A stretch of 64,000 bases of DNA from assembly GCF_001429395.1 (NCBI RefSeq), contig NZ_LMJT01000001.1, positions 462,740 through 526,739 of the forward strand. The letters run 5' to 3'. Of this stretch, positions 36,750-45,616 are shown one piece after another. The DNA comes from Allobosea sp. Root381. GTDB lineage: Bacteria > Pseudomonadota > Alphaproteobacteria > Rhizobiales > Beijerinckiaceae. The first letter of the stretch is position 1. Every line of letters begins with the position of its first letter. The notes under the pieces were generated by a model. It saw only the letters and a list, made by a program, of their open reading frames with translations, was not told where the DNA came from and made no database searches. The position numbers and the translations under genes are program-made.

Positions 36750-37475
36750 ATGAAGCTCACCGATTTCAACACTCTGACCTTCGACTGCTACGGCACGCTG
36801 ATCGACTGGGAGAGCGGCATGGTCGCGGCGCTTTCGCCGCTGGTCGGGAAGGTGGGGCGGCCGCTCGGCCGCAACGCGGTGCTCGAGGCCCATGCCCGGC
36901 ATGAATCGGCGCAGCAGCGCCACACGCCGACCAAGCGCTACAGCGAGCTGCTCGCGATCGTCTACAAGCGCCTCGCGGAAGAATGGGAGGTTCCGGCCGC
37001 CTGGGAGGAATGCCTTGCCTATGGCCGTTCCATCGGAGACTGGCCGGCCTTTCCCGACACGCAGGCCGCGCTGCAGCTGCTGAAACGGCACTACAAGCTC
37101 GTCATCCTCTCCAATGTCGACAACGAATCCTTCGCGCTCAGCAACCGCCGGCTCGGCGTGACCTTCGACGCGATCTACACGGCCGAGGACATCGGCAGCT
37201 ACAAGCCGGCCGCGGCGAATTTCGACTACATGCTGGAGGCGCTGGCGGCGCGCGGCATCGGCAAGGGCGACATCCTCTACACCGCCGAGAGCCTGTTCCA
37301 CGATCACAAGCCGGCGAATGCCGCCGGCCTCGCCTCCTGCTGGATCCATCGCCGCCATGCCGACGAAGGTTTTGGCGCAACGATGAATCCCGGCACGATG
37401 CCGCGCCATGATTTCCGCTTCAAAAGCCTCGGCGAGATGGCGCAGGCCGTGCAGACGGAAAGCGACGCGGGTTAG
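36750..37475 (+). CDS. HAD-type hydrolase, haloacid dehalogenase type II-like
   Basis: A 241-residue HAD-superfamily hydrolase. The nucleophile is D12 in LTFDCYGTLIDW, the second motif ILSNVDNES, and the lysine motif in YKPAAANFDYM; TAESLFHDHKPANAAG is the acidic motif. The sequence groups with haloacid dehalogenase type II by its FDxYGTL start, but the specific active-site set of true L-2-haloacid dehalogenases cannot be confirmed by eye. ATG 36750 has GGAG six bases upstream; ATG 36747 is adjacent. It follows the fluoroacetate-dehalogenase-type gene, so both may act on small halogenated acids. Confidence 0.82.
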   Translation: MKLTDFNTLTFDCYGTLIDWESGMVAALSPLVGKVGRPLGRNAVLEAHARHESAQQRHTPTKRYSELLAIVYKRLAEEWEVPAAWEECLAYGRSIGDWPAFPDTQAALQLLKRHYKLVILSNVDNESFALSNRRLGVTFDAIYTAEDIGSYKPAAANFDYMLEALAARGIGKGDILYTAESLFHDHKPANAAGLASCWIHRRHADEGFGATMNPGTMPRHDFRFKSLGEMAQAVQTESDAG

Positions 37476-37499
37476 AGCGCAGCAACGGGGAGGCGCAGG

Positions 37500-38372
37500 A
37501 TGGCGCAAGCGAGCGCAGGCTCCGCTGCCCTTCCCGGCGGCACCACACCCGAACTCGTCCTGGTGCTCGGCGCCGGTGGCGCGCGGGGCTTGAGCCATAT
37601 CCCCGTGCTGGAGGCGCTCGACGAAATGGGCGTGCGGCCGGCGTTCATCGCCGGCTGCTCGATGGGGGCGATCATCGGCGCCGCCTATGCCGCCGGCCTC
37701 TCCGGCCGCGACCTGCACGAGCATACGATCGGACTTTTCCGCGACCGGGCGCGGGCGATCGCGCGGCTGCTCGATGCCCGCATCGGCAAGCTCGCCGATC
37801 TGGTGCGAGGCCTGGGCAACCCCGTGCTGATCGACGGCGAGCGCCTGCTCGACCTGTTCTGGCCCGAGGCCGTGCCCGACCGTTTCGAGGAGCTCGCCAT
37901 CCCCTTCACGGCGATTGCGACCGACTATCACCTGCATGCCGAGGTCACGCTCGGCCGCGGGCCGCTGACGCCTGCCGTCGCCGCCTCGCTCGCCATACCA
38001 GGGCTGGTGCGCCCCGTGATGGTCGAAGGCCGCGTGCTGATCGACGGCGCTGCGCTCGATCCCCTGCCCTATGAGCGACTGATGCGGCCCGGCCGCATCG
38101 TCATGGCGGTCGATACCAGCGCTCCCGCAGCCGGCGACGAGACCCGCATTCCCGGCGCGCTGGAGGCAATCGTCGGCGTCAGCCATATCCGATCCCGCTC
38201 GATCGTCCAGCGCATGATCGAGCGGCGGCCGCCCGACATCCTGATCCGCGCCGGGATGGACGGCGTCGGCCTGCTCGACTTCTTCAAGGCGAAGGCGATC
38301 CTCGCCGCCGCCGCTCCCGTCAAGGACGAGGTCAAGCGAAAGCTGGCGCAGGCGCTGGAACGGCAGGGCTGA
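37500..38372 (+). CDS. Patatin-like phospholipase, RssA type
   Basis: A 290-residue predicted serine lipase. The oxyanion loop GAGGARGLSHIPVLE (24-38), nucleophile S54 in AGCSMG and the DGAALDPLP aspartate motif form a complete Ser-Asp dyad. It belongs to the RssA/patatin group that hydrolyses acyl lipids. There is no signal peptide, so it acts in the cytoplasm or at the inner membrane. GGAGG precedes the start. Its 3' end overlaps the convergent regulator by 41 bases. Substrate unknown. Confidence 0.9.
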   Translation: MAQASAGSAALPGGTTPELVLVLGAGGARGLSHIPVLEALDEMGVRPAFIAGCSMGAIIGAAYAAGLSGRDLHEHTIGLFRDRARAIARLLDARIGKLADLVRGLGNPVLIDGERLLDLFWPEAVPDRFEELAIPFTAIATDYHLHAEVTLGRGPLTPAVAASLAIPGLVRPVMVEGRVLIDGAALDPLPYERLMRPGRIVMAVDTSAPAAGDETRIPGALEAIVGVSHIRSRSIVQRMIERRPPDILIRAGMDGVGLLDFFKAKAILAAAAPVKDEVKRKLAQALERQG

Positions 38373-39075
38373 GCAGCTCCGGCGCATCGCAGCGGAAGCC
38401 CGGCAGCGCCTTCGCGAGCACCGCCCTGCCCTCTTCCGTCAACGTCACCGCACGGCTGTCCTTGCGGCGCAGGACCCAGCCCATCTCGAAGCAGCGGCAG
38501 GCCAGGGCGGCCGCGAGCGAGCCGGCGAGATGCGGCCGGCGCTCGCTCCAGTCGAGGCAGGGCCGCAAGCCGGCGCGACGCCCGGTCTTCCGCGCTGGAT
38601 CGATGCCGAGTTCGCCGAAGATCGCCGCGCCCGAGCCAGTCAGGCCGTAGCCGCCATCGGCGATATTCAGATGCCCGCCCGCGACGAGCGCGTCATGGAT
38701 GCCGATGCCGAGCCGCCCGGCGAAATGGTCGTAGCAGGTCCGGGCCCGGCTCAATTCCTCGCCGACGCGCGAAGGCAGCCGCCGCCGAGCCGTGTCGCCG
38801 CCGGCCAGGACCATCAGCCCTTCCAGCGCCTGGGCGACCTCGGCGCCGGCCAAGCGGTAATAGCGGTGGCGGCCCTGGAGCGCGACCGCGAGCAGGCCGC
38901 CCTGCATCAGCTTGGCGAGATGCCCGCTCGCGGTCTGCGGCGCGACGCCGGCGAGAAAGGCGAGTTCCTTGGCCGTCAGCGCCCGGCCGTCCATCAGCGC
39001 GTGCAGCATATTGGCGCGTGCGGGATCGCCCATCAGATGCGCGATCTCGGCAAGATAAGGTCCGTTCGTGCTCAT
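38332..39075 (-). CDS. ArsR-like winged-helix transcriptional regulator
   Basis: A 247-residue regulator. Residues about 5-75 form an ArsR winged helix (LAEIAHLMGDPARANMLHAL, ELAFLAGVAPQTASGHLAKL, GRHRYYRLAG). The remaining 170 residues, with several arginine-rich stretches and a second winged-helix-like segment near the end (RRKDSRAVTLTEEGRAVLAK), are longer than in metal-sensing ArsR proteins. This matches the larger ArsR-type regulators common in Rhizobiales. Start 39075 gives MSTNGPYL; an in-frame ATG at 39168 lies in repeat DNA. It is divergent from the TauE gene, a plausible target. Confidence 0.85.
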   Translation of the reverse strand: MSTNGPYLAEIAHLMGDPARANMLHALMDGRALTAKELAFLAGVAPQTASGHLAKLMQGGLLAVALQGRHRYYRLAGAEVAQALEGLMVLAGGDTARRRLPSRVGEELSRARTCYDHFAGRLGIGIHDALVAGGHLNIADGGYGLTGSGAAIFGELGIDPARKTGRRAGLRPCLDWSERRPHLAGSLAAALACRCFEMGWVLRRKDSRAVTLTEEGRAVLAKALPGFRCDAPELLSPAVPAPAPAFA

Positions 39076-39130
39076 AGTGCGTTTGCTTTCACAGCGGGTG
39101 CCAGCTTCGCCGTCGCAGATCCGCTTAGTC

Positions 39131-39240
39131 CTCCTCCTGAGGACCGATCTGGAAGATTGCGTCTCCAAGGATGCTTCAGAAAGCTACCAAGACATCTGGG
39201 GCATCCTTCGAGACGCCGCGATGCGGCTCCTCAGGATGAG
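39131..39240. repeat. Dispersed palindromic repeat, type D copy 1
   Basis: CTCCTCCTGAGG opens the element and CCTCAGGATGAG closes it. Internally TGCGTCTCCAAGGATG mirrors CATCCTTCGAGACGC. A better-preserved copy lies at 50517-50628. It occupies most of the divergent gap between the ArsR-like and TauE genes. Confidence 0.65.
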
Positions 39241-39364
39241 CACTGAGGGGACGTGAGCCTCTGTCATCTTGCTCCGGTACGGCGCGAACGCAAGCGACAA
39301 CACTACGGTCTCCGCCGTAGCATCACACCACGACATTGCGCGCCGGCAATGCCAGAACCAACCC

Positions 39365-40108
39365 ATGAACGACGCGGATCTCATCCTCTTCATCGCCGCC
39401 ACCTTCCTGCTGGCCGGCTTCGTCAAGGGCGTCATCGGGCTCGGGCTGCCGACCATCGCGGTCGGCATTCTCGGCGTGGTGATGGCTCCGGCCCAGGCGG
39501 CGGCGCTGCTGGTCGTGCCCAACCTGATCACCAATGGCTGGCAGATCGCGGCCGGGCCGCGGCTGAAGGCGATGCTGATCCGCCTCTGGCCGATGCTCGC
39601 CGGCATCTGCGCGGGCACCTGGGCCGGCGCCGGCTTGCTCGAGCAGCAGAAGAACGGCTCGGCCACGCTCTGGCTGGGCATCGCGCTGGTGCTCTACGCG
39701 CTCGTAGGGCTCAAGGCGGCGAAGCTGCGCGTCCCGACAGGAGCGGAGATCTGGCTGGCGCCGCTGATCGGCATCGCGACGGGCATCGCGACCGCCGCCA
39801 CAGGCGTCTTCGTGCTACCTGCGGTGCCCTATCTGCAGGCGCTCGGGCTCGACAAGGACGAGCTGGTGCAGGCGCTCGGGATATCCTTCATCGTCTCGAC
39901 GCTGGCCCTCTCGATCGGACTGGTCGGAGCCGGAGCGCTCGACATGCAGGTGGCGTGGAATTCGCTGCTGGCGCTCGCCCCGGCTCTGGCGGGGATGGCG
40001 GCCGGCACCGCTGTCCGCAGCCGCATCTCGGCGGCGGCGTTCAAGCTCTGCTTCTTCGCCGGGTTGCTGGCGCTCGGCGGCTATCTGGTGCTGCGGGCGG
40101 CGAGCTGA
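39365..40108 (+). CDS. TauE/SafE family membrane transporter
   Basis: A 247-residue membrane protein with about eight helices in two similar halves (FLLAGFVKGVIGLGLPTIAV and LIGIATGIATAATGVFVLP), the internal repeat typical of TauE/SafE. Family members export sulfite, sulfoacetate or other small organic anions. The start is ATG 39365; no strong ribosome binding site is visible, and the next few candidates are not better. Divergent from the ArsR-like regulator. Confidence 0.88.
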   Translation: MNDADLILFIAATFLLAGFVKGVIGLGLPTIAVGILGVVMAPAQAAALLVVPNLITNGWQIAAGPRLKAMLIRLWPMLAGICAGTWAGAGLLEQQKNGSATLWLGIALVLYALVGLKAAKLRVPTGAEIWLAPLIGIATGIATAATGVFVLPAVPYLQALGLDKDELVQALGISFIVSTLALSIGLVGAGALDMQVAWNSLLALAPALAGMAAGTAVRSRISAAAFKLCFFAGLLALGGYLVLRAAS

Positions 40109-40129
40109 GCCCGGCGCCCGCGCTCGGCC

Positions 40130-40543
40130 TCAGCGGTTATAGGCGTAGCGGCGCTTGGCGCGCTTGTGCCCGTACCAGGAGATCTGCAGATCGCCGACAT
40201 CGACATGGACGAGACCGTTCGAATACGTGCCGACACCGCCGATATTGTCGAGCGTCTTGGCGACGGCGGCGGCCTTGCGCGGCGTCGTGGCGAGCGGGCG
40301 GAAATCGATCGCCTTGCCGCTATAATGCTGGGACCGCTTGGCGTGGCGCCCGCCGCAGGTCGAGGTGATCTGGATGGGTCCGATCCTGTCGGTGAGATCC
40401 TTGATCATTGCGATCGTTTCGGGCTTGAGGCAGCCCAGCCCCTTGACCTGAGGCTGAAAGGAAACCTGCTTGATAGGGGAATCCGCATAGGCAAGAACAG
40501 GCAAGAAGGCCGACAGGGCCACGACCGCAACAATACAACGCAT
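40130..40543 (-). CDS. Exported M15-family (YcbK/DUF882-like) peptidase
   Basis: A 137-residue protein with a signal peptide (cleavage near AYADS, about 20). The zinc-site pattern of M15 peptidases is visible: SQHYSGKAIDFR supplies H and D, and GLVHVDVGD the later H. CGGRH precedes the first site. It probably trims peptidoglycan stem peptides in the periplasm, as family members do. Start 40543 opens with MRCIVAVVALSAF; longer in-frame ORFs upstream are not credible coding sequence. Convergent with the TauE gene. Confidence 0.85.
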   Translation of the reverse strand: MRCIVAVVALSAFLPVLAYADSPIKQVSFQPQVKGLGCLKPETIAMIKDLTDRIGPIQITSTCGGRHAKRSQHYSGKAIDFRPLATTPRKAAAVAKTLDNIGGVGTYSNGLVHVDVGDLQISWYGHKRAKRRYAYNR

Positions 40544-40794
40544 TACTAACCTGACGATATGGGGAAAATTGGAAGGCTCAAGCCACCATCTCGTGGTCTG
40601 GCTGAGCAGTTCTCCGGCCGGATAGACTGACCGCAAGGCAAAATGAAGGCACCGTCCCGACAGATGATCTGCCTCAATAGCCATGACGCCCCCCGTGCTT
40701 GGATGCTCCAGCTGAAATACGGTCTCCAGATTGTTCGGAAATTCTGCCGCTCCCGCGCGGCTGAGGTTGAATGCGGGAGAACTGTCCGGCACCT

Positions 40795-40830
40795 CAAAAT
40801 CGACGCGCGCCCTATCGGACGCGCGTCGAT
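40795..40830 (-). terminator. Terminator of the small secreted protein gene at 40910-41290
   Basis: ATCGACGCGCG (40799-40809) and CGCGCGTCGAT (40820-40830) are perfect 11-bp arms with a 10-base loop. Read on the minus strand, a short T run follows. The rest of the 40544-40909 gap has no gene; it carries two copies of GATGCTCCAGCTG (about 40703 and 40862). Confidence 0.6.
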
Positions 40831-40909
40831 CCAACTCATTGTTTCGGCATCGGATTCATCCGATGCTCCAGCTGCGCCGGACGGCGAGCGGCGTCAGCCA
40901 GTCTTCTCG

Positions 40910-41290
40910 TCAGCCGGCCTTCTTGGCGACGATGGTCAGTTCGCCCTTGTCGTCGATCTGGGCGATCAGGATGTCGCGCGACGTGAAGCCCTTGGCTTCC
41001 AGCGCCGATTTCGCATCGGGCGCGCCATCGATTGCCTTGCGCAGCCGCTCGAGCTGATCCGCGGTGCGGGTCGCCAGCAGCTGGTTGATCTGGTCCTTGG
41101 TCTCGGCCGGCAGCTCGTCGAGATCGACCACGCTCACGCTCTTGATCGCCGGCGCAGCCCCGGGAGACTGGGGCACCGTCGCGGGCGCTTCGGGTTTCGA
41201 TGCGGGAGGCGGCGCCGTGGGTGCCTGGGCGTTCGCAGCACCGGTGATGAGGAGAGCGGCTCCGGCGGCCGCCAGCGTGATCATGCGCAT
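40910..41290 (-). CDS. Secreted hypothetical protein with Pro/Ala-rich linker
   Basis: A 126-residue exported protein. The signal peptide ends near ANAQAP (about 22). A proline/alanine-rich linker spans about 23-48, then a helical domain begins SVVDLDELPAETKDQINQLL. A ribosome binding site AAGGAAG sits just before ATG 41290; the in-frame ORF start at 41476 is not supported. I do not recognise a family. A hairpin with a T run lies 80 bases downstream. Confidence 0.75.
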   Translation of the reverse strand: MRMITLAAAGAALLITGAANAQAPTAPPPASKPEAPATVPQSPGAAPAIKSVSVVDLDELPAETKDQINQLLATRTADQLERLRKAIDGAPDAKSALEAKGFTSRDILIAQIDDKGELTIVAKKAG

Positions 41291-41569
41291 GGCGCTTCCT
41301 TCCATCGATTGCAGTGATGCTGCCGATTGAAACGCGCGAATGGGTCGGGAAGCCGAGGCGGATTTGGCCATTCCGTGACGATATCGTGCCCCTAATACGT
41401 CGCCACGCAGCGATGGGACGCCCGGAAAATGGCAATGCGATGGCCGATCCCGGCGCTTTTTCTGGACTGGTTTCACCAGCTGCTAACCGCGATCCGTGTG
41501 AAGCCCTGAGGCCGGAACGACCGCGTGCTAGGCTCCGGTTGTGTCGTGAAAACCGTCGCGGGAGCGTGG

Positions 41570-41941
41570 ATGGTCGACGAGGTCCAACAATATCTCACAT
41601 CCGAGATCGAGACGCTCCGCAGCGAGGCCTTCCGTGCGGGAGCCCTCAACGCGAAGGCACTTGGGCGCAGCGCCGAGCTGCATCTCGGGAACGTCCTGCG
41701 TTTCGTCGCCATCTCGCCGGAACTGGAAGAGGCGACGTTCCTGGCGGTCTCGCATATCGCGATCTTCGCGCGCGCGCTCTACGGTCAGGCCGAGATCCGC
41801 GAAATCGAGCAGGCGCGGCGCAATGCGCTGCTGGCGATCGATACCCTGGCCGTCATCCTCGCCAGTGCTAAGCGAAGCGGCGTGGCGAACTTCGACGGGC
41901 ATCAGAGCCTGCTTGCGGCGGAGACCCGGGCGGGGGCGTGA
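41570..41941 (+). CDS. Hypothetical cytoplasmic helical protein
   Basis: A 123-residue protein with no signal peptide or membrane segment. It is mostly alpha-helical and rich in Ala, Arg and Glu (VQQYLTSEIETLRSEAFRAG and IREIEQARRNALLAID). GGGAG five bases before ATG 41570 supports this start. No family is recognised. It stands alone between the secreted protein and tadA, followed by a type B repeat fragment. Confidence 0.65.
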   Translation: MVDEVQQYLTSEIETLRSEAFRAGALNAKALGRSAELHLGNVLRFVAISPELEEATFLAVSHIAIFARALYGQAEIREIEQARRNALLAIDTLAVILASAKRSGVANFDGHQSLLAAETRAGA

Positions 41942-41978
41942 GGATCGCCTCGGCCCGCTTGTTCAGCGAGAACCGCAA

Positions 41979-42022
41979 CGTCATCCCGGACAAGCTGCGA
42001 AGCAGCGCGGATTCGGATGACG
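41979..42022. repeat. Type B repeat fragment
   Basis: CGTCATCCCGGACAAGCTGC opens and CGGATGACG closes a short imperfect inverted repeat between the hypothetical gene and tadA. It is a shortened relative of the element at 33961-34053. Confidence 0.5.
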
Positions 42023-42044
42023 GCGCGATTGGAGAATGCTTGTC

Positions 42045-42539
42045 CTAGCGCCGCCCCTGGAAGAAGCTGCGCAGGAGCGCCGCCGCCTCGCTTTCGCGCA
42101 GGCCGCCATAGACCTCGGGCGCGTGGTGGCAGGTCGGGCTCGCATAGAGCCTGACGCCGTTCTCGACGGCGCCGCCCTTGGGGTCGCTCGCGCCGAAATA
42201 GAGCCTGCGGATGCGGGCGAAGGAGATCGCGGCCGCGCACATCGGGCAGGGTTCGAGCGTGACATGGAGATCGCAGCCGGTCAGCCGCTCGGAGCCGATC
42301 GCCTCGCAGGCCAGCCGCAGCGCCAGCATCTCGGCATGGGCCGTCGGGTCCTTGAACTCCAGCGTACGGTTGCCGGCGCTCGCGAGGACCGTGCCGTCGC
42401 GCGTCACCACCGCGCCGACCGGCACCTCGCCGCGATCAGCCGCGGCGCGCGCCTCGTCGAAGGCGAGTGCCATCGGGTCGAGCGGCTTGGCGTCGATCTG
42501 CTTGGCGTCGGGCGCAGGTGATGGGCGCGGCTGCGGCAT
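42045..42539 (-). CDS. tadA: tRNA-specific adenosine deaminase
   Basis: A 164-residue deaminase that converts A34 to inosine in tRNA-Arg(ACG). Zinc ligands H68 (HAEMLA, with proton shuttle E70), C98 and C101 (PCPMC) are all present. The N-terminal 20 residues form a Pro-rich extension; ATG at 42473 (MALAFDEARAA) is a possible shorter start. It is divergent from the pseudouridine synthase gene. Confidence 0.95.
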   Translation of the reverse strand: MPQPRPSPAPDAKQIDAKPLDPMALAFDEARAAADRGEVPVGAVVTRDGTVLASAGNRTLEFKDPTAHAEMLALRLACEAIGSERLTGCDLHVTLEPCPMCAAAISFARIRRLYFGASDPKGGAVENGVRLYASPTCHHAPEVYGGLRESEAAALLRSFFQGRR

Positions 42540-42669
42540 GAAGTCTTCCGTTTTGGCGCTCGCAGGCGCCGGGGCGCTCTGCTACAAGCGCCGGCTATAC
42601 CAAGAATTCGAGCCTGTCCCATTCGCGAAAGTGTTCGGCACTTCCCGCGCGGCACGCTCAGGAGCGGTC

Positions 42670-44826
42670 ATGAGCGACGACAACAACCAGAAAAGCCGCG
42701 GCCCGCGCAAGGGCGGCGGCACCGGCGGCCGTGGCGGCGGGCGCGATGGCGGCGGTTTCGGCAAGGGCCCGCGTGCCGGCGCCCCGGCGAGCGGCGAGCG
42801 CAAGCCGTTCAGGGGCCGCAGCGAGAGCGCCGAGCGCCCTGCCCGCAGCTTCGACAAGCCCGAGCGCGCCCGAGCGCCCTTCCGCGACCGCGCCGGCGGC
42901 GAGCGCCCTCCCCGCGAGGGCGGCACGGAGCGGCCGTTCCGGCCCCGGCCCGAGGGCGAGCGTAGTTCGAGCAGGCCTACCCGCGAAGGCGGCGAGAGGC
43001 CGTTTCGCGCCCGCCCGGACGGCGAGCGCAGTTCGAGCCGGCCGCCGCGCGAGGGTTTTGCGCCGCGTGGCGAGCGTTCCGGCGGAAAATCCTTCGACAA
43101 ACCGCGCTTCGACCGGCCCCGCTCCGATCGGCCCGAGCGCCCCCGGCGGCCCCGCGAGGAGGCGCCCGTCTCCGATGCCAAGCTGCTGCCCTCGCTGATC
43201 CAGGAGCCGGAGCGCATCGCCAAGGTGATGGCGCGCGCCGGCGTCGCCTCACGCCGCGATTGCGAGGCGATGATCGCGGAAGGCCGCGTCGTCGTGAACG
43301 GCAAGGTGCTGGAGAGCCCGGCTCTCGATATCGGCCCGGACGATGTCGTGCTGGTCGATGGCGAGCCCTTGCCGGCGCGCGAGCGCACGCGGATGTGGCT
43401 CTACCATAAGCCGCGCGGCCTGGTGACGACCAACCACGACCCGGAAGGCCGGCCGACCGTGTTCGAGACGCTACCGGAGGACCTGCCGCGCGTGCTCTCG
43501 ATCGGGCGACTCGACATCAACACCGAGGGCCTGCTGCTGCTGACCAATGACGGCGGGCTGGCGCGGATGCTCGAGCTGCCGGAAACCGGCTGGCTGCGGC
43601 GCTACCGCGTGCGTGCCTTCGGCTCGATCACGCAGGACAAGCTCGATACGCTGCGCGACGGCGTCACCATCGACGGGGTCCATTACGGCCCGGTTGTGGC
43701 ACGCTTCGAGCGCCAGCAGGGCTCGAACACCTGGCTGACCGTCGATCTGCGCGAGGGCAAGAACCGCGAGGTCAAGACGGTGCTCGAGCATCTCGGCCTC
43801 GACGTGAACCGGCTGATCCGGGTCTCGTTCGGGCCGTTCCAGCTCGGCGACCTGCCCGAGGGCGAGGCCGACGAGATTCGCTCGCGCGTGATCCGCGACC
43901 AGCTCGGCGAGGAGCTGATCGCGAAAGCCGGCGTCGATCTCGAGGCGCCGCGTCGCGACGAGCTGCCGGCCGCCCCGCCAAGGCCGCGCGCGCCGAGCGG
44001 CGACGACCGGCCACGCCGGCGCGAGGCGGGCGACCGCGACGGCAAGCCCGAGCGCGAGCGCTGGCAGAGCGACGCGGTTCGCACGCCCTCGCTCGACGAC
44101 CGCAGCGACAAGCCGTGGAAGCGCACCGTCTGGCGTGACGAGGAGGCGCAGCCGCAGCGCGAGCGCAAGGCGCCGCCGCGCCGCGGCTCCGATCCCAAGC
44201 TGGAGCGCCAGACGCGCGAGGCCACCGGCGAGATCGTGCGCCGGCGGGACAAGGCGATCGAGGATCCCAACGGCCGCCGCGTGCTGGTCGAACGCGTCAG
44301 CACTTCGGCGCGCGAGGAGCGGCCGGCCCGCGAGGGCGTCGATCCGAAGCGCAGGCCCGACCGGCTGCCGCGCAGCGAGCGCGGCGCCGCCGAGGGACGT
44401 CCAGCCCGGATGCAGGAGCGCAGCGGCAGTGAACGCCCCGAGCGCGGGCCACGCCACGACAGGCCCGGGAGCGACCGGCCCGAGCGCGGGCCACGCGAGG
44501 GCGGCGAGCGGCCTCCCCGCCGCTTCAGCGAGCGGCCCGGCGAAGAGCGCGGCGGTGACAGGCGGCCTGGCGGGCGCAGCTTCGGCGACAAGCCGGGCGG
44601 AGCCGGCAAGAGCTATGCCGCGCGCTCCAGCGAACGGCCTGCGGGACGCAGCAGCACGGGCGAGCGCAGCGGGAAACCGTTCGGCGGCAAGCCATCGGGT
44701 GGCCGGCCGTTCGGTGGAAAGCCCGGCGGAGGCAAGCCTTTCGGTGGCAAGCCCGGCGGCGGAGGGCGTCCGGGTGGCGGCCGTCCCGGCGGGGGCGGCT
44801 CTCGCCCCGGCGGCAAGCGTGGCTGA
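42670..44826 (+). CDS. RluB-type pseudouridine synthase with very long disordered tails
   Basis: A 718-residue protein. The conserved core is only about 240 residues: an S4 RNA-binding domain from about 181 (ERIAKVMARAGVASRRDCEA) and a RsuA/RluB catalytic domain with D282 in SIGRLDINTEGLLLLTNDGG. The N-terminal 175 residues are rich in R, G, P and E, with repeats such as GGERPFR and GERSSSR. The C-terminal 294 residues are similar and end in GGKPFGGKP-type repeats. AGGAG supports ATG 42670. The core probably modifies 23S rRNA like RluB; the tails look like RNA-binding RGG-type extensions. Confidence 0.9.
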   Translation: MSDDNNQKSRGPRKGGGTGGRGGGRDGGGFGKGPRAGAPASGERKPFRGRSESAERPARSFDKPERARAPFRDRAGGERPPREGGTERPFRPRPEGERSSSRPTREGGERPFRARPDGERSSSRPPREGFAPRGERSGGKSFDKPRFDRPRSDRPERPRRPREEAPVSDAKLLPSLIQEPERIAKVMARAGVASRRDCEAMIAEGRVVVNGKVLESPALDIGPDDVVLVDGEPLPARERTRMWLYHKPRGLVTTNHDPEGRPTVFETLPEDLPRVLSIGRLDINTEGLLLLTNDGGLARMLELPETGWLRRYRVRAFGSITQDKLDTLRDGVTIDGVHYGPVVARFERQQGSNTWLTVDLREGKNREVKTVLEHLGLDVNRLIRVSFGPFQLGDLPEGEADEIRSRVIRDQLGEELIAKAGVDLEAPRRDELPAAPPRPRAPSGDDRPRRREAGDRDGKPERERWQSDAVRTPSLDDRSDKPWKRTVWRDEEAQPQRERKAPPRRGSDPKLERQTREATGEIVRRRDKAIEDPNGRRVLVERVSTSAREERPAREGVDPKRRPDRLPRSERGAAEGRPARMQERSGSERPERGPRHDRPGSDRPERGPREGGERPPRRFSERPGEERGGDRRPGGRSFGDKPGGAGKSYAARSSERPAGRSSTGERSGKPFGGKPSGGRPFGGKPGGGKPFGGKPGGGGRPGGGRPGGGGSRPGGKRG

Positions 44827-44836
44827 GAGCTAGCCG

Positions 44837-45397
44837 ATGCGGATTGTCGGCGGGCGCTTTGGCGGGCGGGCGCTCGCCAGCCCGAAACCGGGGGTCGGGA
44901 GCATCCGCCCGACCTCGGATCGCTTGCGCGAATCCCTCTTCAACGTGCTGGCGCATGCCTATGACGACCCGCTCGACGGCGCGCGCGTGCTCGACCTCTT
45001 CGCCGGCACCGGCGCGATGGCCTTCGAGGCGCTGTCGCGCGGCGCCTCCTTCGCGCTGCTGGTCGATGACGGCGCCGAGGCGCGCGGGCTGATCCGCGAG
45101 AACCAGACGACGCTCGGCCTCGCCGGCCACAGTCGCGTCTTCCGGCGCGACGCGACGAAGCTCGGGCCGATCAGCGGCATGGCGCCCTTCGAGGTGGTGT
45201 TCTGCGACCCGCCCTATCGCAGGGGGCTGGGCGAGAAGTCGCTGGCCTCCGCCCGCGACGGCGGCTGGCTCGCGCCCGGCGCGCTGGTGATACTGGAAGA
45301 GGCGGCGGACGCCGAAATCACCCTGCCCGACGGCTTCGAGGAGTTGGAGCGGCGGGCCTATGGCGAGACGGTGGTGGTGGTGCTGCGGGTGGTGTGA
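44837..45397 (+). CDS. rsmD: 16S rRNA m2G966 methyltransferase
   Basis: A 186-residue SAM-dependent methyltransferase. The SAM site reads VLDLFAGTGAMAFEALSRGA and the catalytic motif FCDPPY. The start RIVGGRFGGRAL is typical. It modifies G966 in 16S rRNA. It follows the RluB-type gene by ten bases, and the two are commonly paired in Rhizobiales. Confidence 0.96.
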   Translation: MRIVGGRFGGRALASPKPGVGSIRPTSDRLRESLFNVLAHAYDDPLDGARVLDLFAGTGAMAFEALSRGASFALLVDDGAEARGLIRENQTTLGLAGHSRVFRRDATKLGPISGMAPFEVVFCDPPYRRGLGEKSLASARDGGWLAPGALVILEEAADAEITLPDGFEELERRAYGETVVVVLRVV

Positions 45398-45616
45398 GGG
45401 TGGCGAGCGAGAGCCGGGGCCGACAGCGGCCGTCATCGGTCGCTTGGAAAGTCCGCGCAACGACTGAAATCTGGTCTGTTCGGCGATGCTCGCCCGAAGC
45501 CTCCGACCTGGGAAAAGCCCGCCGCTGGATGGCGACGGGCCTCTGCGCTGATGGTTGGGACTTCACGAATTTGAAGCTGCTTCGTCAGCCCTGGACGGCA
45601 GCAATATCGCGCCCTG

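Noticed and set aside
42211..42669. N-terminal extension of the RluB-type gene back to 42211
   Set aside because: It would overlap tadA antisense for most of its length, and AGGAG is placed correctly for ATG 42670.
44640..44826. CRISPR or other direct-repeat array in the GGC-rich end of the pseudouridine synthase gene
   Set aside because: The repeats are in frame and encode GGKPFGGKP units with irregular spacing; they are protein repeats.
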